This document shows, in pieces, positions 45,834 to 55,015 of a DNA stretch of 64,000 nucleotides. This stretch comes from Modestobacter sp. DSM 44400. GTDB taxonomy: Bacteria; Actinomycetota; Actinomycetes; Mycobacteriales; Geodermatophilaceae. The stretch's first letter is position 1. Each line of letters opens with the position of its first letter. The stretch lies in contig NZ_FNOZ01000001.1 in NCBI RefSeq assembly GCF_900107175.1, forward strand, positions 372,001 to 436,000. The letters are read 5' to 3'. The notes under the pieces are model-generated. The model had not been told where the DNA came from, searched no databases, and worked only from the letters and a program-made list of their open reading frames with translations. Made by a program: the position numbers and the translations under genes.

Positions 45834-46777
45834 CACGCCCCTTCCAGCCAGTCGAGGCGGCGGAGGATGACTCCCTCGCGCAGCGCCCATGGGCAGATCC
45901 GCACGAACGGTACGTCCACCGCTCGCATCGCGGCCTGTGCCACGACGGCGCCGGCCGGGACCTGGTGCGCCCGCTGCGGCGACACGCCCTGCAGCTCGGC
46001 CAGCGCCGAGGACTCGATCCGGAACACGAAGCCGAGCACCTGGGACAACCCCGTGCGGCTGAGCTCGCGCGGGGCGCGCAGGCCGGCGGCCGACGGCGCC
46101 GCACCGGCGAGCCGGGCGAGGGTGCGGAAGGTCTTGGAGGTGGCGGCCACCAGGTCCGGCGCCCCGGCGGCCCGCAACTTCGCACCAGCCGGCTCCAGCA
46201 GCTCGCGGGCGTGCTCGTCCAGCCGTTCCAGCGCCGCGAGGTCCGGGCGCCCACCGGTCTCGGCGTCGGGGAGGTACCGGCGGGTCATGCGCCCGGCGCC
46301 CAGTGGCACCGAGAGCGCGACGTCCGGCTCCTCGTCGATCCCAGTGGCCAGCTCCAGCGAGCCGCCACCGATGTCGAGGACCAGCAACCGCCCGGCGCTC
46401 CAGCCGAACCACCGCCGTACGGCCAGGAAGGTCAGTCGGGCCTCGTCCTCTCCGCTGAGCACCTGCAGGTCCACGCCGGTCTGCTCGCGGATCCGGCGCA
46501 GCACCGCTGCGCCATTCACCGCCTCCCGGATCGCGGAGGTGACGAAGGCGAGCAGGTCGTCGCACCGCTGCTCGGCGGCCTGCTGCTTGGCCCGCTGGAC
46601 GGCGGTGAGCAGCGCCCTCTCCCCCGCCTTGGACAGCTTGCCGTCCTCGTCGACGTGCTCGGCCAGGCGCAGCACCGAGCGGTCGTCGTGCATGGGGGTG
46701 GGGTGCGCCCCACGGTGTGCGTCCACCACGAGCAGGTGGACGGTGTTCGATCCGACGTCCAGCACACCGAGCCGCAT
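45833..46777 (-). CDS. ppx: Exopolyphosphatase/GppA-type phosphatase
   Basis: ASKHA-fold enzyme acting on polyphosphate and/or (p)ppGpp, 314 residues. The N-terminal phosphate loop is [34 protein letters not shown] lies near 85, [17 protein letters not shown] near 115, and the second loop [16 protein letters not shown] near 140. The ATG at 46777 fits the family exactly; the long upstream frame is antisense to the next gene. In M. tuberculosis Rv0496 (ppx1) sits two genes from senX3-regX3, linking it to phosphate control. Confidence 0.92.
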   Translation of the reverse strand: MRLGVLDVGSNTVHLLVVDAHRGAHPTPMHDDRSVLRLAEHVDEDGKLSKAGERALLTAVQRAKQQAAEQRCDDLLAFVTSAIREAVNGAAVLRRIREQTGVDLQVLSGEDEARLTFLAVRRWFGWSAGRLLVLDIGGGSLELATGIDEEPDVALSVPLGAGRMTRRYLPDAETGGRPDLAALERLDEHARELLEPAGAKLRAAGAPDLVAATSKTFRTLARLAGAAPSAAGLRAPRELSRTGLSQVLGFVFRIESSALAELQGVSPQRAHQVPAGAVVAQAAMRAVDVPFVRICPWALREGVILRRLDWLEGA

Positions 46778-46816
46778 GCCGCAGAGTCTGCCGGGTCCGG
46801 CGCCTACGCTGCGCCG

Positions 46817-47653
46817 GTGGCACCTGAGCACCCGTCCGCGCCGCCGGCGGAGGTCCCGCTCGACTTCGCCCGCGAGTGGGTCGAGTTCCTCGACCCGGCC
46901 GATCCCGGGCATCTCGTGCGGGCTGACCTGACTTGGCTCACCTCGGCCTGGACCTGCATCTACGGCCGCGGGTGCGCCGGCGTCGTCGAGGGCAGGGCCG
47001 CCGACGGGTGCTGCAACCACGGCGCCTTCTTCACCGACGCCGACGACCTGATCCGGGTCGGGACCGCCGTGGCGGAGCTGACCGACGCCGACTGGCAGCT
47101 CGGACCGCAGTGGCGGGCCGACTGGACCGAGGCCGGCACCCCTCCCGAGCCCGACCCGGGCGACGGCGAGCCGGGAGAGGAGGTCCTGCGCACCCGGGTG
47201 GTGGACGGGGCGTGCCTCTTCCTCAACCGTCCCGGCCACCCGGCCGGCATCGGCTGCGCGCTGCACGCGATGGCACTGCGGACCCACCGGCACCCGCTGG
47301 AGACCAAACCCGACGTGTGCTGGCAACTGCCGCTGCGGCGGGAACAGGAGTGGGTGGACCGCCCCGACGACACCCGGGTGCTGGTGTCGACGATCGGGGA
47401 GTTCGACCGGCGCGGCTGGGGTCCCGGTGGGCACGACCTGCACTGGTGGTGCACCGGGTCCCCGAACGCGCACGTCGCGGCCGAGCCCCTGGTGGCCACC
47501 TACGCCGCGGAGCTGGTCGCCCTGCTGGGCGCGCCCGCCTACGCCGAGCTACGCCGGCTGGCCGAGGCCGGCCTCGACGCCGGCCTCGTCGCCCCGCATC
47601 CCGCCAGCCCCCGGCCAGTGCCGGTGGAGTTGCACCGACGTCGTCCCGACTGA
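46817..47653 (+). CDS. Conserved Cys-rich protein, possible metal-binding
   Basis: 278 residues. Conserved-looking cysteines lie in [11 protein letters not shown] (about 46-54), [10 protein letters not shown] (about 65-70), [17 protein letters not shown] and DVCWQLP. Their spacing recalls Zn/Fe-chelating families of the YkgJ/DUF3109 type, but I cannot assign it firmly. TACGCT ends six bases before the GTG, so the mRNA is probably leaderless. The 3' end overlaps the AraC-like remnant on the other strand by about 105 bp. Confidence 0.78.
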   Translation: MAPEHPSAPPAEVPLDFAREWVEFLDPADPGHLVRADLTWLTSAWTCIYGRGCAGVVEGRAADGCCNHGAFFTDADDLIRVGTAVAELTDADWQLGPQWRADWTEAGTPPEPDPGDGEPGEEVLRTRVVDGACLFLNRPGHPAGIGCALHAMALRTHRHPLETKPDVCWQLPLRREQEWVDRPDDTRVLVSTIGEFDRRGWGPGGHDLHWWCTGSPNAHVAAEPLVATYAAELVALLGAPAYAELRRLAEAGLDAGLVAPHPASPRPVPVELHRRRPD

Positions 47654-48060
47654 GGACGACTGCTGTCCCCCGGCCGCCCGGAAGGTCTGCCGGTAGGCCC
47701 GCGGGGACACGCCGCGACGGCGGGCGAACTGCTCGCGCAGGCCGGCCGCCGTCCCGAAGCCGACCAGCCAGGCGACCTCCTCCACGGGCGCGTCACTGTC
47801 CTCGAGCAACGCCTCCGCGGCGGCCAGCCGCTGGCCCAGCAGCCAGGCGTGCGGCGTCGTCCCGGTGGTCGCCCGGAACCGGCGGGCGAAGCTGCGCGGA
47901 CTCATCAGCGTCCGGCGGGCGAGCAGGTCGACGGTGATCTCCTCCGCCAGGTGCCCACGCGCCCAGTCCAGCACGACGCCGAGCAGGTCGTCCTCGCAGC
48001 GGGCCACCGGTGCGTCGATGAACTGCGCCTGACCGCCGTCCCGGTGCGTGCGGCGCGGTG
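47549..48060 (-). pseudogene. GlxA-type AraC regulator remnant (DNA-binding half only)
   Basis: The sequence from about 48055 reads HRDGGQAQFIDAPVAR, then a complete AraC DNA-binding domain (LDWARGHLAEEITVDLLARR, MSPRSFARRFRATTGTTPHA, VAWLVGFGTAAGLREQFARR, VSPRAYRQTFRAA). In intact GlxA proteins a DJ-1-like domain of about 190 residues precedes this; here it is missing and replaced by unrelated Arg-rich translation. The frame also runs about 35 codons past the usual end into the facing gene. No good start codon is seen. I read it as a 5'-deleted gene. Confidence 0.7.
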
Positions 48061-48141
48061 CACGTCTACCGCACCGGACGGCGGTTCGAGGAGGCCCGGA
48101 CGCGGGTCGCGGCTGGAGCTGCGCGAGTGGGCGTACCGGCG

Positions 48142-48147
48142 TAGCTT
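48142..48147 (+). promoter_or_regulatory. -10 element for the DUF3072 gene
   Basis: TAGCTT ends seven bases before the ATG at 48155, consistent with a leaderless transcript. Confidence 0.4.
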
Positions 48148-48154
48148 CGAACAC

Positions 48155-48382
48155 ATGAGCGAATCCAACACACCGGTCAACAGCGGACAGGCGGGCGACC
48201 CCACGGCGGAGAAGGACCCCTCCGACTGGGTCACCGGGGGCGAGCCGGCCACCGGCGCCCAGCACAGCTACCTGGAGACGCTGGCCCGCCAGGCCGGCGA
48301 GGAGGTCCCCGACGACCTCAACAAGGCCGACGCCTCCCGGAAGATCGACGAGCTCCAGGAGGAGACCGGCCGCGGTCAGTGA
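48155..48382 (+). CDS. DUF3072 family small protein
   Basis: 75 residues, acidic and soluble: EKDPSDWVTGGEPATGAQHS, YLETLARQAGEEVPDDLNKA, and a C-terminal helix ASRKIDELQEETGR. The SYLETLARQAGE...LNKADASRKIDEL arrangement is characteristic of DUF3072 (also called SAP-like or H-NS-like small actinobacterial proteins). Function unknown. Convergent with regX3 across 136 bp, in which I see no clear terminator. Confidence 0.85.
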   Translation: MSESNTPVNSGQAGDPTAEKDPSDWVTGGEPATGAQHSYLETLARQAGEEVPDDLNKADASRKIDELQEETGRGQ

Positions 48383-48518
48383 GTCGCCGGTACGGACGCC
48401 GCAGGCGGTCGTCTCGGGCGGCGGGCCCGCAGGGTCCACGCCCGAGGTGACGGGAAGCGGCCCAGCGCCCGGTGAGCTGCTTCCTGGCCGCGGTTGGAGG
48501 CCGAAGGCCGACAGTGGG

Positions 48519-49199
48519 TCAGGCCTCGAGCTTGTAGCCCAGGCCGCGCACCGTGACCAGGTGGCGCGGATTGGCGGGGTCGGGCTCGATCTTGGCGCGC
48601 AACCGCTTGACGTGGACGTCGAGGGTCTTGGTGTCCCCCACGTAGTCCGCGCCCCACACCCGGTCGATCAGTTGCCCGCGGGTGAGCACCCGGCCGGCGT
48701 TGCGCAGCAACAGCTCTAGCAGGTCGAACTCCTTGAGCGGCAGCGACACCGGCTGGCCGTCGACGGCGACCACGTGCCGGTCGACGTCCAGCCGGACCGG
48801 ACCGGCGGCCAGCGTCGAGTCGGCACCCGGTTCGCCCTCGGCGCCCCGGCGCAGCACGGCCCGCATCCGGGCGACGAGCTCCCGGGCGGAGTACGGCTTG
48901 GTCACGTAGTCGTCCGCGCCCAGCTCCAGGCCCACGACCTTGTCGATCTCGGTGTCCTTGGCGGTCAGCATGATGATCGGCACGGAGCTCTTGGCCCGCA
49001 ATGTCCGGCACACCTCGGTGCCCGACAGGCCGGGCAGCATCAGGTCGAGCAGCACGATGTCGGCCCCGCCCCGGTCGAATTCGGCCAGCGCTCCCGGCCC
49101 GTCGGCGGCGACCACGGTCTCGTAGCCCTCCCGGCGCAGCATGTACGACAGGGCATCGGAGAAGGACTCCTCGTCCTCCACCACGAGCACTCGGGTCAT
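48519..49199 (-). CDS. regX3: Response regulator RegX3
   Basis: OmpR-family regulator of the phosphate-limitation response, 226 residues. Receiver domain 1-120: phospho-acceptor Asp in IVLLDLMLPG, Lys in DYVTKPYSARELVAR. Winged-helix domain 130-226 with LPLKEFDLLELLLRNAGRV, TLDVHVKRLRAKIE and VRGLGYKLEA. ATGA overlap with senX3; the PhoU gene is nearby. These match Rv0491. Confidence 0.95.
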   Translation of the reverse strand: MTRVLVVEDEESFSDALSYMLRREGYETVVAADGPGALAEFDRGGADIVLLDLMLPGLSGTEVCRTLRAKSSVPIIMLTAKDTEIDKVVGLELGADDYVTKPYSARELVARMRAVLRRGAEGEPGADSTLAAGPVRLDVDRHVVAVDGQPVSLPLKEFDLLELLLRNAGRVLTRGQLIDRVWGADYVGDTKTLDVHVKRLRAKIEPDPANPRHLVTVRGLGYKLEA

Positions 49200-50530
49200 G
49201 ACCGTCCTCTCCTCGCGACCCCGGGAGGGCCGTCGTCTGCCGCGGCCCCTGCGGGGCCGTGGTCGGGTACGGCCGCCGCGTCGGGAAGGGCGCGGGGGAT
49301 GCCGCGCAGCGCGGCCAGCGGCGGCACCGGGGGCCGGTCGTCGCCGCCCTCCTCGACCGGCCGGTCGCCGCCGGCGGCCAGCGGGATCCGCAGGGTGAAC
49401 GTCGAGCCCAGGCCCTCCTCGCTCCACACCGACACCGAGCCGCCGTGGTTACTGGCCACGTGCTTGACGATGGCCAGGCCCAGGCCGGTCCCACCAGTGG
49501 CACTGGCCCGGGACTGGTCAACCCGGTAGAAGCGCTCGAAGACCCGGGCCCGGTCCGGGCACGGGATCCCGATGCCGGAGTCGGTCACGGCGATCTCGGC
49601 GAACCCTGAGCGGGCCCGGGCGCCGACGGCGATCGTCGTACCGGGGGGGCTGTAGGCCACCGCGTTGGCGAGCAGGTTGGTCAGCGCCGTCGCCAGCTGC
49701 GCCTCGACCCCGCGCACCACCAGGCTGGGCTGGGCACCGACGGCCAGGTGGATGTCCTTGGCCGCGGCCGCCGCCCGGGTTCGGTCGACCGCCTCGGCGA
49801 CCACCCGGCCGATGCTCACCGGGGTCAGGTCGGGCAGCGGTTCGGCGCCCTGCAGCCTGGAGAGGTCGATCAGCTCGCGCACCAGCCGGGACAGCCGGTC
49901 GGCTTCGTGGCTCATCCGTGCGGCAAAGCGCTGCACCGTCTCGGGGTCGTCGGCGGCCCCGGCGACCGCCTCGGCGAGCAGCGCCAGCGCACCGACCGGG
50001 GTCTTGAGCTCGTGTCCGACGTTGGCCACGAAGTCGCGGCGCACGGCCTCCACCCGGCGGGTCTCGGTGACGTCCTGCAGCACGAGGGCGACCGGGCCGG
50101 GGGTCAGCGGAGGGCCGCTGGCCAGCCGCACCCCGTGCACGCCCACCATCCGCGGCCCGCCACCGACCAGGTCGCCGGGCAGCGCGACATCGGCGCGGCG
50201 GCTGCCGCCGGCCTGCACCGTGCGGGCGACCTCCAGCAGCCCCGGCACGAGCAGCCGCTCGCCGCGCAGGATGCCCAGCGCACGGGCGGAGGGGTTGGCC
50301 ACCAGCACCGACTCGTCCGGGCCGAGCAGGACGACCGCGGGGTCCATCAGGTCCAGCAGCCGCCGGCTGAGAGCCGCCTCGCCGTCGTCGCGCTCGTCGC
50401 GCGGGGTCCCGGCACCGGTGGCTCCACCCGGGCGCCCCCGGGCGCGCCAGAGGAGCCCGGTCACCAGCGCCGCCGACGCGAGCAGCAGGCCGAGCACCAG
50501 GCCCACCAGTCCGGCGAGCACGGGGTCCAC
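49196..50530 (-). CDS. senX3: Sensor histidine kinase SenX3
   Basis: 444 residues: two closely spaced N-terminal helices (about 5-28), a PAS-like domain (about 55-150), the H-box FVANVGHELKTPVGALALL near 170, N-box NLLANAVAYSPPG, and ATP-lid motifs DSGIGIP and GGTGLGLAIVKH. The C-terminal 55 residues are Pro/Ala-rich. Works with RegX3 and PhoU in phosphate sensing. GTG start with TAACAT ending seven bases before it, the best -10 match in the window. Confidence 0.95.
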   Translation of the reverse strand: MDPVLAGLVGLVLGLLLASAALVTGLLWRARGRPGGATGAGTPRDERDDGEAALSRRLLDLMDPAVVLLGPDESVLVANPSARALGILRGERLLVPGLLEVARTVQAGGSRRADVALPGDLVGGGPRMVGVHGVRLASGPPLTPGPVALVLQDVTETRRVEAVRRDFVANVGHELKTPVGALALLAEAVAGAADDPETVQRFAARMSHEADRLSRLVRELIDLSRLQGAEPLPDLTPVSIGRVVAEAVDRTRAAAAAKDIHLAVGAQPSLVVRGVEAQLATALTNLLANAVAYSPPGTTIAVGARARSGFAEIAVTDSGIGIPCPDRARVFERFYRVDQSRASATGGTGLGLAIVKHVASNHGGSVSVWSEEGLGSTFTLRIPLAAGGDRPVEEGGDDRPPVPPLAALRGIPRALPDAAAVPDHGPAGAAADDGPPGVARRGRS

Positions 50531-50537
50531 GCCGTCG

Positions 50538-50543
50538 ATGTTA
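50538..50543 (-). promoter_or_regulatory. -10 element for leaderless senX3-regX3
   Basis: TAACAT on the minus strand, seven bases before the senX3 GTG. Confidence 0.55.
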
Positions 50544-50602
50544 GAACGCCGCGGATGCCTGACCAGCCGTTGCGGGCGGCCTCACCCGACCGAGGAGGAA
50601 CT

Positions 50603-50635
50603 GTTCACCGGGGCGTGCCGGTCCGTTCACTCGCC
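50603..50635. promoter_or_regulatory. PHO-box-like direct repeats upstream of phoU
   Basis: GTTCACC at 50603-50609 and GTTCACT at 50625-50631 are 22 bp apart, i.e. two 11-bp units, as in the 11-bp direct repeats of Streptomyces PHO boxes. The middle unit is degenerate. It lies in the senX3-phoU divergent region, a likely site for RegX3 (or PhoP). Confidence 0.55.
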
Positions 50636-50752
50636 GGCCCCCTGGGGCCACGGCCGGCTGTCTAGCGTCGGCCTCACCGGCTGCCCGGCGGGCGGCTCGG
50701 CACCCTGGGTGACCTGCGGCGACGACGGCGCCGCAACGGAGAGGGACACACC

Positions 50753-51397
50753 ATGCGCGAGAGTTACCGTGGAGAACTGGACGACATCACGTCCTGCCTC
50801 GTCGAGATGGCCAACTCGGTGGGCTCGGCGATGAGCACCGCGACCACCGCCCTGCTGGACGCCGACGTCGCTCTCGCCGACCTGGTGATCGCCGGCGACG
50901 AGCACATCGACGGTGTGCGGGAGAGCATCGAGCAGCGCTGCTTCACCCTGCTGGCCCGCCAGCAGCCGGTCGCGACGGACCTGCGCATGATCACCACCGC
51001 GATGCGGATCGTGGGTGACCTGGAGCGGATGGGCGACCTGGCCGCGCACATTGCCAAGGTCGCCCGCATGCGCTTCCCCGACTCGGCGGTGCCCCAGGAG
51101 GTCCGGCCGATCTTCCTCGACGCCGGCAACGTGGCGGAGAGCCTGGTGACCAAGGCCGGCACGATCATCGCCAAGCGCGACGTCGCGGCCGCCGTCGAGC
51201 TGGAGGCCGACGACGACCTGATGGACCGGCTGCACGCCCAACTGTTCCGCGAGCTGCTCAGCGAGGACTGGCGGCACGGCATCGAGTCGGCCATCGACAT
51301 CACGCTGCTGGGCCGGTACTACGAGCGGTTCGCCGACCACGCGGTGAGCGTGGCACGGCGGGTGGTCTACCTGGTCACCGGCGAACGGCCCGCTTAG
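50753..51397 (+). CDS. phoU: Phosphate signalling protein PhoU
   Basis: 214 residues forming two three-helix bundles, each with an acidic metal-binding motif: the ATDLRMITTAMRIVGDLERM and RYYERFADHAVSVARRV regions. Negative regulator linking the Pst transporter to SenX3. The ATG has GGAGAGGGA upstream. Divergent from senX3-regX3 with a PHO-box-like element between. Confidence 0.95.
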   Translation: MRESYRGELDDITSCLVEMANSVGSAMSTATTALLDADVALADLVIAGDEHIDGVRESIEQRCFTLLARQQPVATDLRMITTAMRIVGDLERMGDLAAHIAKVARMRFPDSAVPQEVRPIFLDAGNVAESLVTKAGTIIAKRDVAAAVELEADDDLMDRLHAQLFRELLSEDWRHGIESAIDITLLGRYYERFADHAVSVARRVVYLVTGERPA

Positions 51398-51466
51398 GAC
51401 CGTCGCCCTTCGGGCTCCAACCCCAGCCAGGTGCCCTGCCGACGTCCGCTGAGCCGTTTCGTGGTC

Positions 51467-51572
51467 CGACGGCGGGGAGCCTCCGGCCCCCGCGCCGTCG
51501 AATCAGCGCCTTGCGGCGCAGCGCGTCGCCCAGTACGAAAGATGCCTCACCCGATGGCCCACCGGATGAGGC
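51467..51572. terminator. Two hairpins between convergent phoU and gpmA
   Basis: Hairpin 1: CGACGGCGGGG (51467-51477) pairs with 51488-51500, one bulged base. Hairpin 2: GCCTCACCCG (51544-51553) pairs with 51563-51572, one mismatch. The second ends seven bases before the gpmA stop and would end both transcripts. Confidence 0.6.
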
Positions 51573-51578
51573 CTCTCC

Positions 51579-52340
51579 TCACTTCTTGCCCTTGCCCTGG
51601 TTCTTGACCGCCTCGATGGCGGCAGCCGCCGCGTCGGGATCGAGGTACTCGCCGCCGGTCTTGACCGGCCGCAGGTCGGCGTCCAGGTCGTAGCGCAGCG
51701 GGACGCCGGTCGGGATGTTCAGGCCGACGACTTCCTCCGCCCCCATGCCGTCCAGGTGCTTCACCAGGGCCCGCAGGCTGTTGCCGTGCGCGGTCACCAG
51801 CACGGTGGCGCCGCTGCGCAGGTCCGGCACGATCGCGTCGTACCAGTAGGGCAGCATCCGGACGACGACGTCGGCCAGGCACTCGGTGAGCGGGCGGGCC
51901 TCCGGCGGCAGGAACGCGTAGCGCGGGTCGGCGTCCTGGCTGTAGTCGCTGCCCGGCTCGATCGGCGGCGGCGGCGTCGTGTAGCTGCGGCGCCAGGTCA
52001 TGAACTGTTCCTCGCCGTACTCGGCGAGGGTGGCGGCCTTGTCCATGCCCTGCAGTGCGCCGTAGTGCCGCTCGTTGAGCCGCCACGACCGCCGCACCGG
52101 GATCCAGTGCCGGTCGGCCGCCGACAACGCCAGCTCGGCGGTGGTGATCGCCCGGCGCAGCAGCGAGGTGTGCAGCACGTCGGGCAGCAGCCCGTGCTCG
52201 GTCAGGAGCTGCCCGCCGCGGGTGGCCTCGGCCCGCCCCTTCTGCGACAGCTCGACGTCCACCCAGCCGGTGAACAGGTTGGCCTTGTTCCACTCGCTCT
52301 CGCCGTGGCGGAGCAGCACGAGGGTCCCGGTGTCGGTCAC
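51579..52340 (-). CDS. gpmA: 2,3-Bisphosphoglycerate-dependent phosphoglycerate mutase
   Basis: Interconverts 3- and 2-phosphoglycerate in glycolysis. The 253-residue product has the phospho-His motif [19 protein letters not shown] at residue 9 on, [14 protein letters not shown] near 90, and the second His in [15 protein letters not shown] near 183. The C-terminal KNQGKGKK tail is typical. GTG start at 52340; CAGGAT lies 6 bases further out and may be a leaderless -10. Same place as Rv0489 beside senX3. Confidence 0.96.
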   Translation of the reverse strand: MTDTGTLVLLRHGESEWNKANLFTGWVDVELSQKGRAEATRGGQLLTEHGLLPDVLHTSLLRRAITTAELALSAADRHWIPVRRSWRLNERHYGALQGMDKAATLAEYGEEQFMTWRRSYTTPPPPIEPGSDYSQDADPRYAFLPPEARPLTECLADVVVRMLPYWYDAIVPDLRSGATVLVTAHGNSLRALVKHLDGMGAEEVVGLNIPTGVPLRYDLDADLRPVKTGGEYLDPDAAAAAIEAVKNQGKGKK

Positions 52341-52362
52341 GGGTGCATCCTGCCCGAGTGGT

Positions 52363-52662
52363 TCACCGCGTGAGCAGTGGCCAGACCAGCCACAGCTCGT
52401 AGAGCACCGGCGGCGCCAGCCCGGCCAGCAACCACGGACTCCGGACCGGCCGGGCGGCGCCCCAGCGGACGGCGGCCACCACGCCCACGCAGCACAGCAC
52501 GGCGAGGCCCCCCCAGGCGACGACGGCGCCCGTCCGGATCAAGTACAGCTGGGCGAACACCAGCTCCACGGCGCACAGCAGCAGCGGGTAGGCCAGCGCC
52601 GAGGCCGCGACGACCCCCATCAGGGCCCGGACCCGGCGCTGCGGTGCGGCAGGATCCGGCAT
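52363..52662 (-). CDS. Small three-helix membrane protein
   Basis: 99 residues with hydrophobic segments at about 14-36, 42-62 and 72-95. No family recognised. The ATG at 52662 is preceded by TAGCGT ending eight bases earlier; the 28 extra residues of the longer frame lie in the promoter of the divergent gene. It ends 22 bp before gpmA starts. Confidence 0.65.
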   Translation of the reverse strand: MPDPAAPQRRVRALMGVVAASALAYPLLLCAVELVFAQLYLIRTGAVVAWGGLAVLCCVGVVAAVRWGAARPVRSPWLLAGLAPPVLYELWLVWPLLTR

Positions 52663-52699
52663 CGGGGCACACGCTAGCGCCGCAGGGCAGGATCGGCCC

Positions 52700-53449
52700 A
52701 TGAGCGCCGCCACCCACTGGGCCGACGACCTGGCTGCCTGGGCCATCGACCCACAGCTGCTCGCCGCCGCGCCCGAGTCGCCCTACGGGTTCCCGGCCGG
52801 CCTGTTCGGCGCCGACCGCGGAGCCGCGACCACCCACCGCGCCGTCGCCGAGCTGCAGCCGGTCAGCGTGCTGGACGTCGGCTGTGGCGGCGGCGCGGCC
52901 AGCATCCCGGTGGGCGCCCCGGAGCTGCTCGGGGTGGACGAGTCGGCGGAGCTGCTGGCCCGGTTCGCAGCCGCCGCCCCGGGCGCCCGCACCTGGCGCG
53001 GGCGCTGGCCGGACGTGGCCGACCAGGTTCCGGCCGCCGACGTCGTGGTCGCCGCCAACGTCGTCTACAACGTCCCGGACATCGCCGCGTTCGTAACCGG
53101 GCTGACCGGGCACGCGCGCCGCCGAGTGGTCGTGGAGCTCACCGACACCCACCCGTGGACGTCGATGGCCGGGATGTGGCGTCACTTCCACGGCCAGGAG
53201 CGCCCCACCGGGCCCACCGCGGACCTGTTCGGGGCGGTGCTCGCCGAGCTGGGGCTCGAGGCGCAGTTCCGGACGTGGCCGCGCACCGATCCCTGGCGGG
53301 ACGCCTCCGCCGCCGACGTGCTCGCGTTCACCCGTCGCCGGTTGTGCCTGCCGGCCTCCCGGGACGCCGAGGTGGCCGCCGCTCTCGTCCGGCTCCCCGA
53401 CGACCGGCCGAGCACCGGGACGACGTGGTGGTGGCCGGGAACGGCGTGA
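52700..53449 (+). CDS. Class I SAM-dependent methyltransferase
   Basis: 249 residues. Motif I is VSVLDVGCGGGAASIPVG near residue 56, acidic motif II is LLGVDESAELL, and post-I VVVAANVVYNVPD is near 113. Substrate not evident: the C-terminal half carries a WRHFHGQERPTGPT segment seen in small-molecule methyltransferases, but no specific family is clear. CAGGAT ends six bases before the ATG, mirroring gpmA. Confidence 0.8.
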   Translation: MSAATHWADDLAAWAIDPQLLAAAPESPYGFPAGLFGADRGAATTHRAVAELQPVSVLDVGCGGGAASIPVGAPELLGVDESAELLARFAAAAPGARTWRGRWPDVADQVPAADVVVAANVVYNVPDIAAFVTGLTGHARRRVVVELTDTHPWTSMAGMWRHFHGQERPTGPTADLFGAVLAELGLEAQFRTWPRTDPWRDASAADVLAFTRRRLCLPASRDAEVAAALVRLPDDRPSTGTTWWWPGTA

Positions 53450-53454
53450 GGGGC

Positions 53455-54651
53455 TCAGGCGACGCTCTCGGCCCGGGGTCTCCGCCCGGGTGAACCGCAC
53501 GGCCGCCGCGAGCACCTCGCCGGCCCGCCGGAGCTGTTCTTCCGTGTGGGTCGCCATGACGGACAGCCGCAGCACACCGGAGCCCCGCGGCACCGCCGGG
53601 TGGCCGACGGCGTTGGTGTAGACCCCGGCCCGATGGGCGGCACTCCACGCGGCCAGGGTGGCGTCGTCGTTCCCCGTCGGCACGGCCAGCGCGGCGCCGC
53701 TGCCGGGCACGGAGGCGGTCTCGGCCCGGCCTCGGTGAGCACCCGGCGCAGCAGGTCCCCGTTCGCGCGCAGGCGGCCCATCCGCTCCGGCTCGCGCCGC
53801 AGCACGCGCAGTGCCGCCGGCGCGGCGGCCACCGCGGCGGGGTCGTTGGCCGCGCTGAAGACGTAGCGCAGCGCGCTGGCCCGGACGCCGTCGGTCACAG
53901 CCCCGGGGGTCTGCACCGCACCGCCCACGCTGGCCAGGGACTTGCTGACGGCGATCGTCGTCGCGTCGACCCGGCCGTCCACGCCGGCCGCCTCGGCCGC
54001 ACCCCGGCCGGTCGCGCCGACCCCGAAGCCGTGCGCCTCGTCGACGACCAGCCGTGCCGACCAGCGGTCACGCAACTCGGCGAGCTCGGCCAGCGGGGCG
54101 GTCTCCCCGGTCATCGAGTACACCCCGTCGATGACGACGACCAGACCCGCCGCGGGGTCCAGCCGTTCCAGCCGGGAGACCAGCGACTCGAGGGAGTTGT
54201 GCCGGAAGCGCACCACCGTGGCGCGACTGGCCGCGGCGGCGGCGTGGACGCTGGCGTGTGCGTGGGTGTCGACCAGCAGCACGTCCCCGGGGGCGCCGGT
54301 CGTGGACAGCACCGCCAGATTGGCGTTGATCCCGGAGGAGGTGAGCACCGCGGCCTCGGTACGGGCGTGGTCGCCGAGCTCCTCCTCCAGCGTGAGGTGC
54401 AGGCGGGTGGTGCCGTTGAGCACCCGGCTTCCGGAGGAGCTCGTGTCGTAGCGGCGCAGCGCGGCGACCGCGGCCCCGATGATCTGGGGGTCGCCGGCCA
54501 GGCCCGGGTAGTTGTTGCGTCCCAAGTCGACCCGGGTCCGGCCGTCCGCGAACAGTGTCTCCGGCAGCGGGGCACCGGCCGCGGGCACCGCATGGCTCGC
54601 CACGCCCGCCCGGTCGTGCTGCCGGAACGCCTCGGCCCGGCTGTTGGCCAT
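53455..54651 (-). pseudogene. 8-Amino-7-oxononanoate synthase-like PLP enzyme, frameshifted
   Basis: The N-terminal 310 residues are a good alpha-oxoamine synthase: NNYPGLAGDP, YDTSSSGSRVLNGTTRLHLT, VIDGVYSMTGETAPL, VVDEAHGFGVGATG and the PLP Lys in TIAVSKSLASVGGA. After LLRRVLTEAG (near 53725) this frame turns to Pro/Arg noise, and the true C-terminus continues in another frame (VPGSGAALAVPTGNDDATLA, VYTNAVGHPAVP, VLRLSVMATHTEEQLRRAGE). One base appears missing at 53720-53731; a second shift near the 3' end may restore the stop at 53455. Biotin role unproven. Confidence 0.8.
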
Positions 54652-55015
54652 CAGCGATCCGAAAGGGCCCCGGCGGCCGGTCGGGTGCGGCAGGGACGGG
54701 ACCGGGTAGATCGTGCGGCCGTCGGGCACGGCGACTCCCGCCTGCGGGCGCGACGCTCGCGGCCACTCCCCGTCAGCTTGTCCACCCTCACGCTGCGTGG
54801 TCCACGCGTCGGCGGCACGTCGCCCGAGGGTCATCCGGGCAGGTACGGCGCGGCTCACGAGTGACGCCCCGGACGTCACCCGGGCAGCGACGGGACGGCT
54901 CTACCGCGGGCTACGGAGTGGTGGCCGGCGTCCGCCACCGGGCATCCAGGCCAGGACGACGACCGCCGCCCGCGCGGCCCAGCCGCGGGGGTTCAGCCGA
55001 CCGCGTGGGAGCCGC
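54652..55015. other. 364-bp region without a clear gene
   Basis: Upstream of the AONS-like gene and downstream of the ybjN-like gene. The AONS frame stays open to 54879, and VPDGRTIYPVPSLPHPTGRR could be a longer N-terminus, but nothing supports a start there. No hairpin or repeat stands out. Confidence 0.4.
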
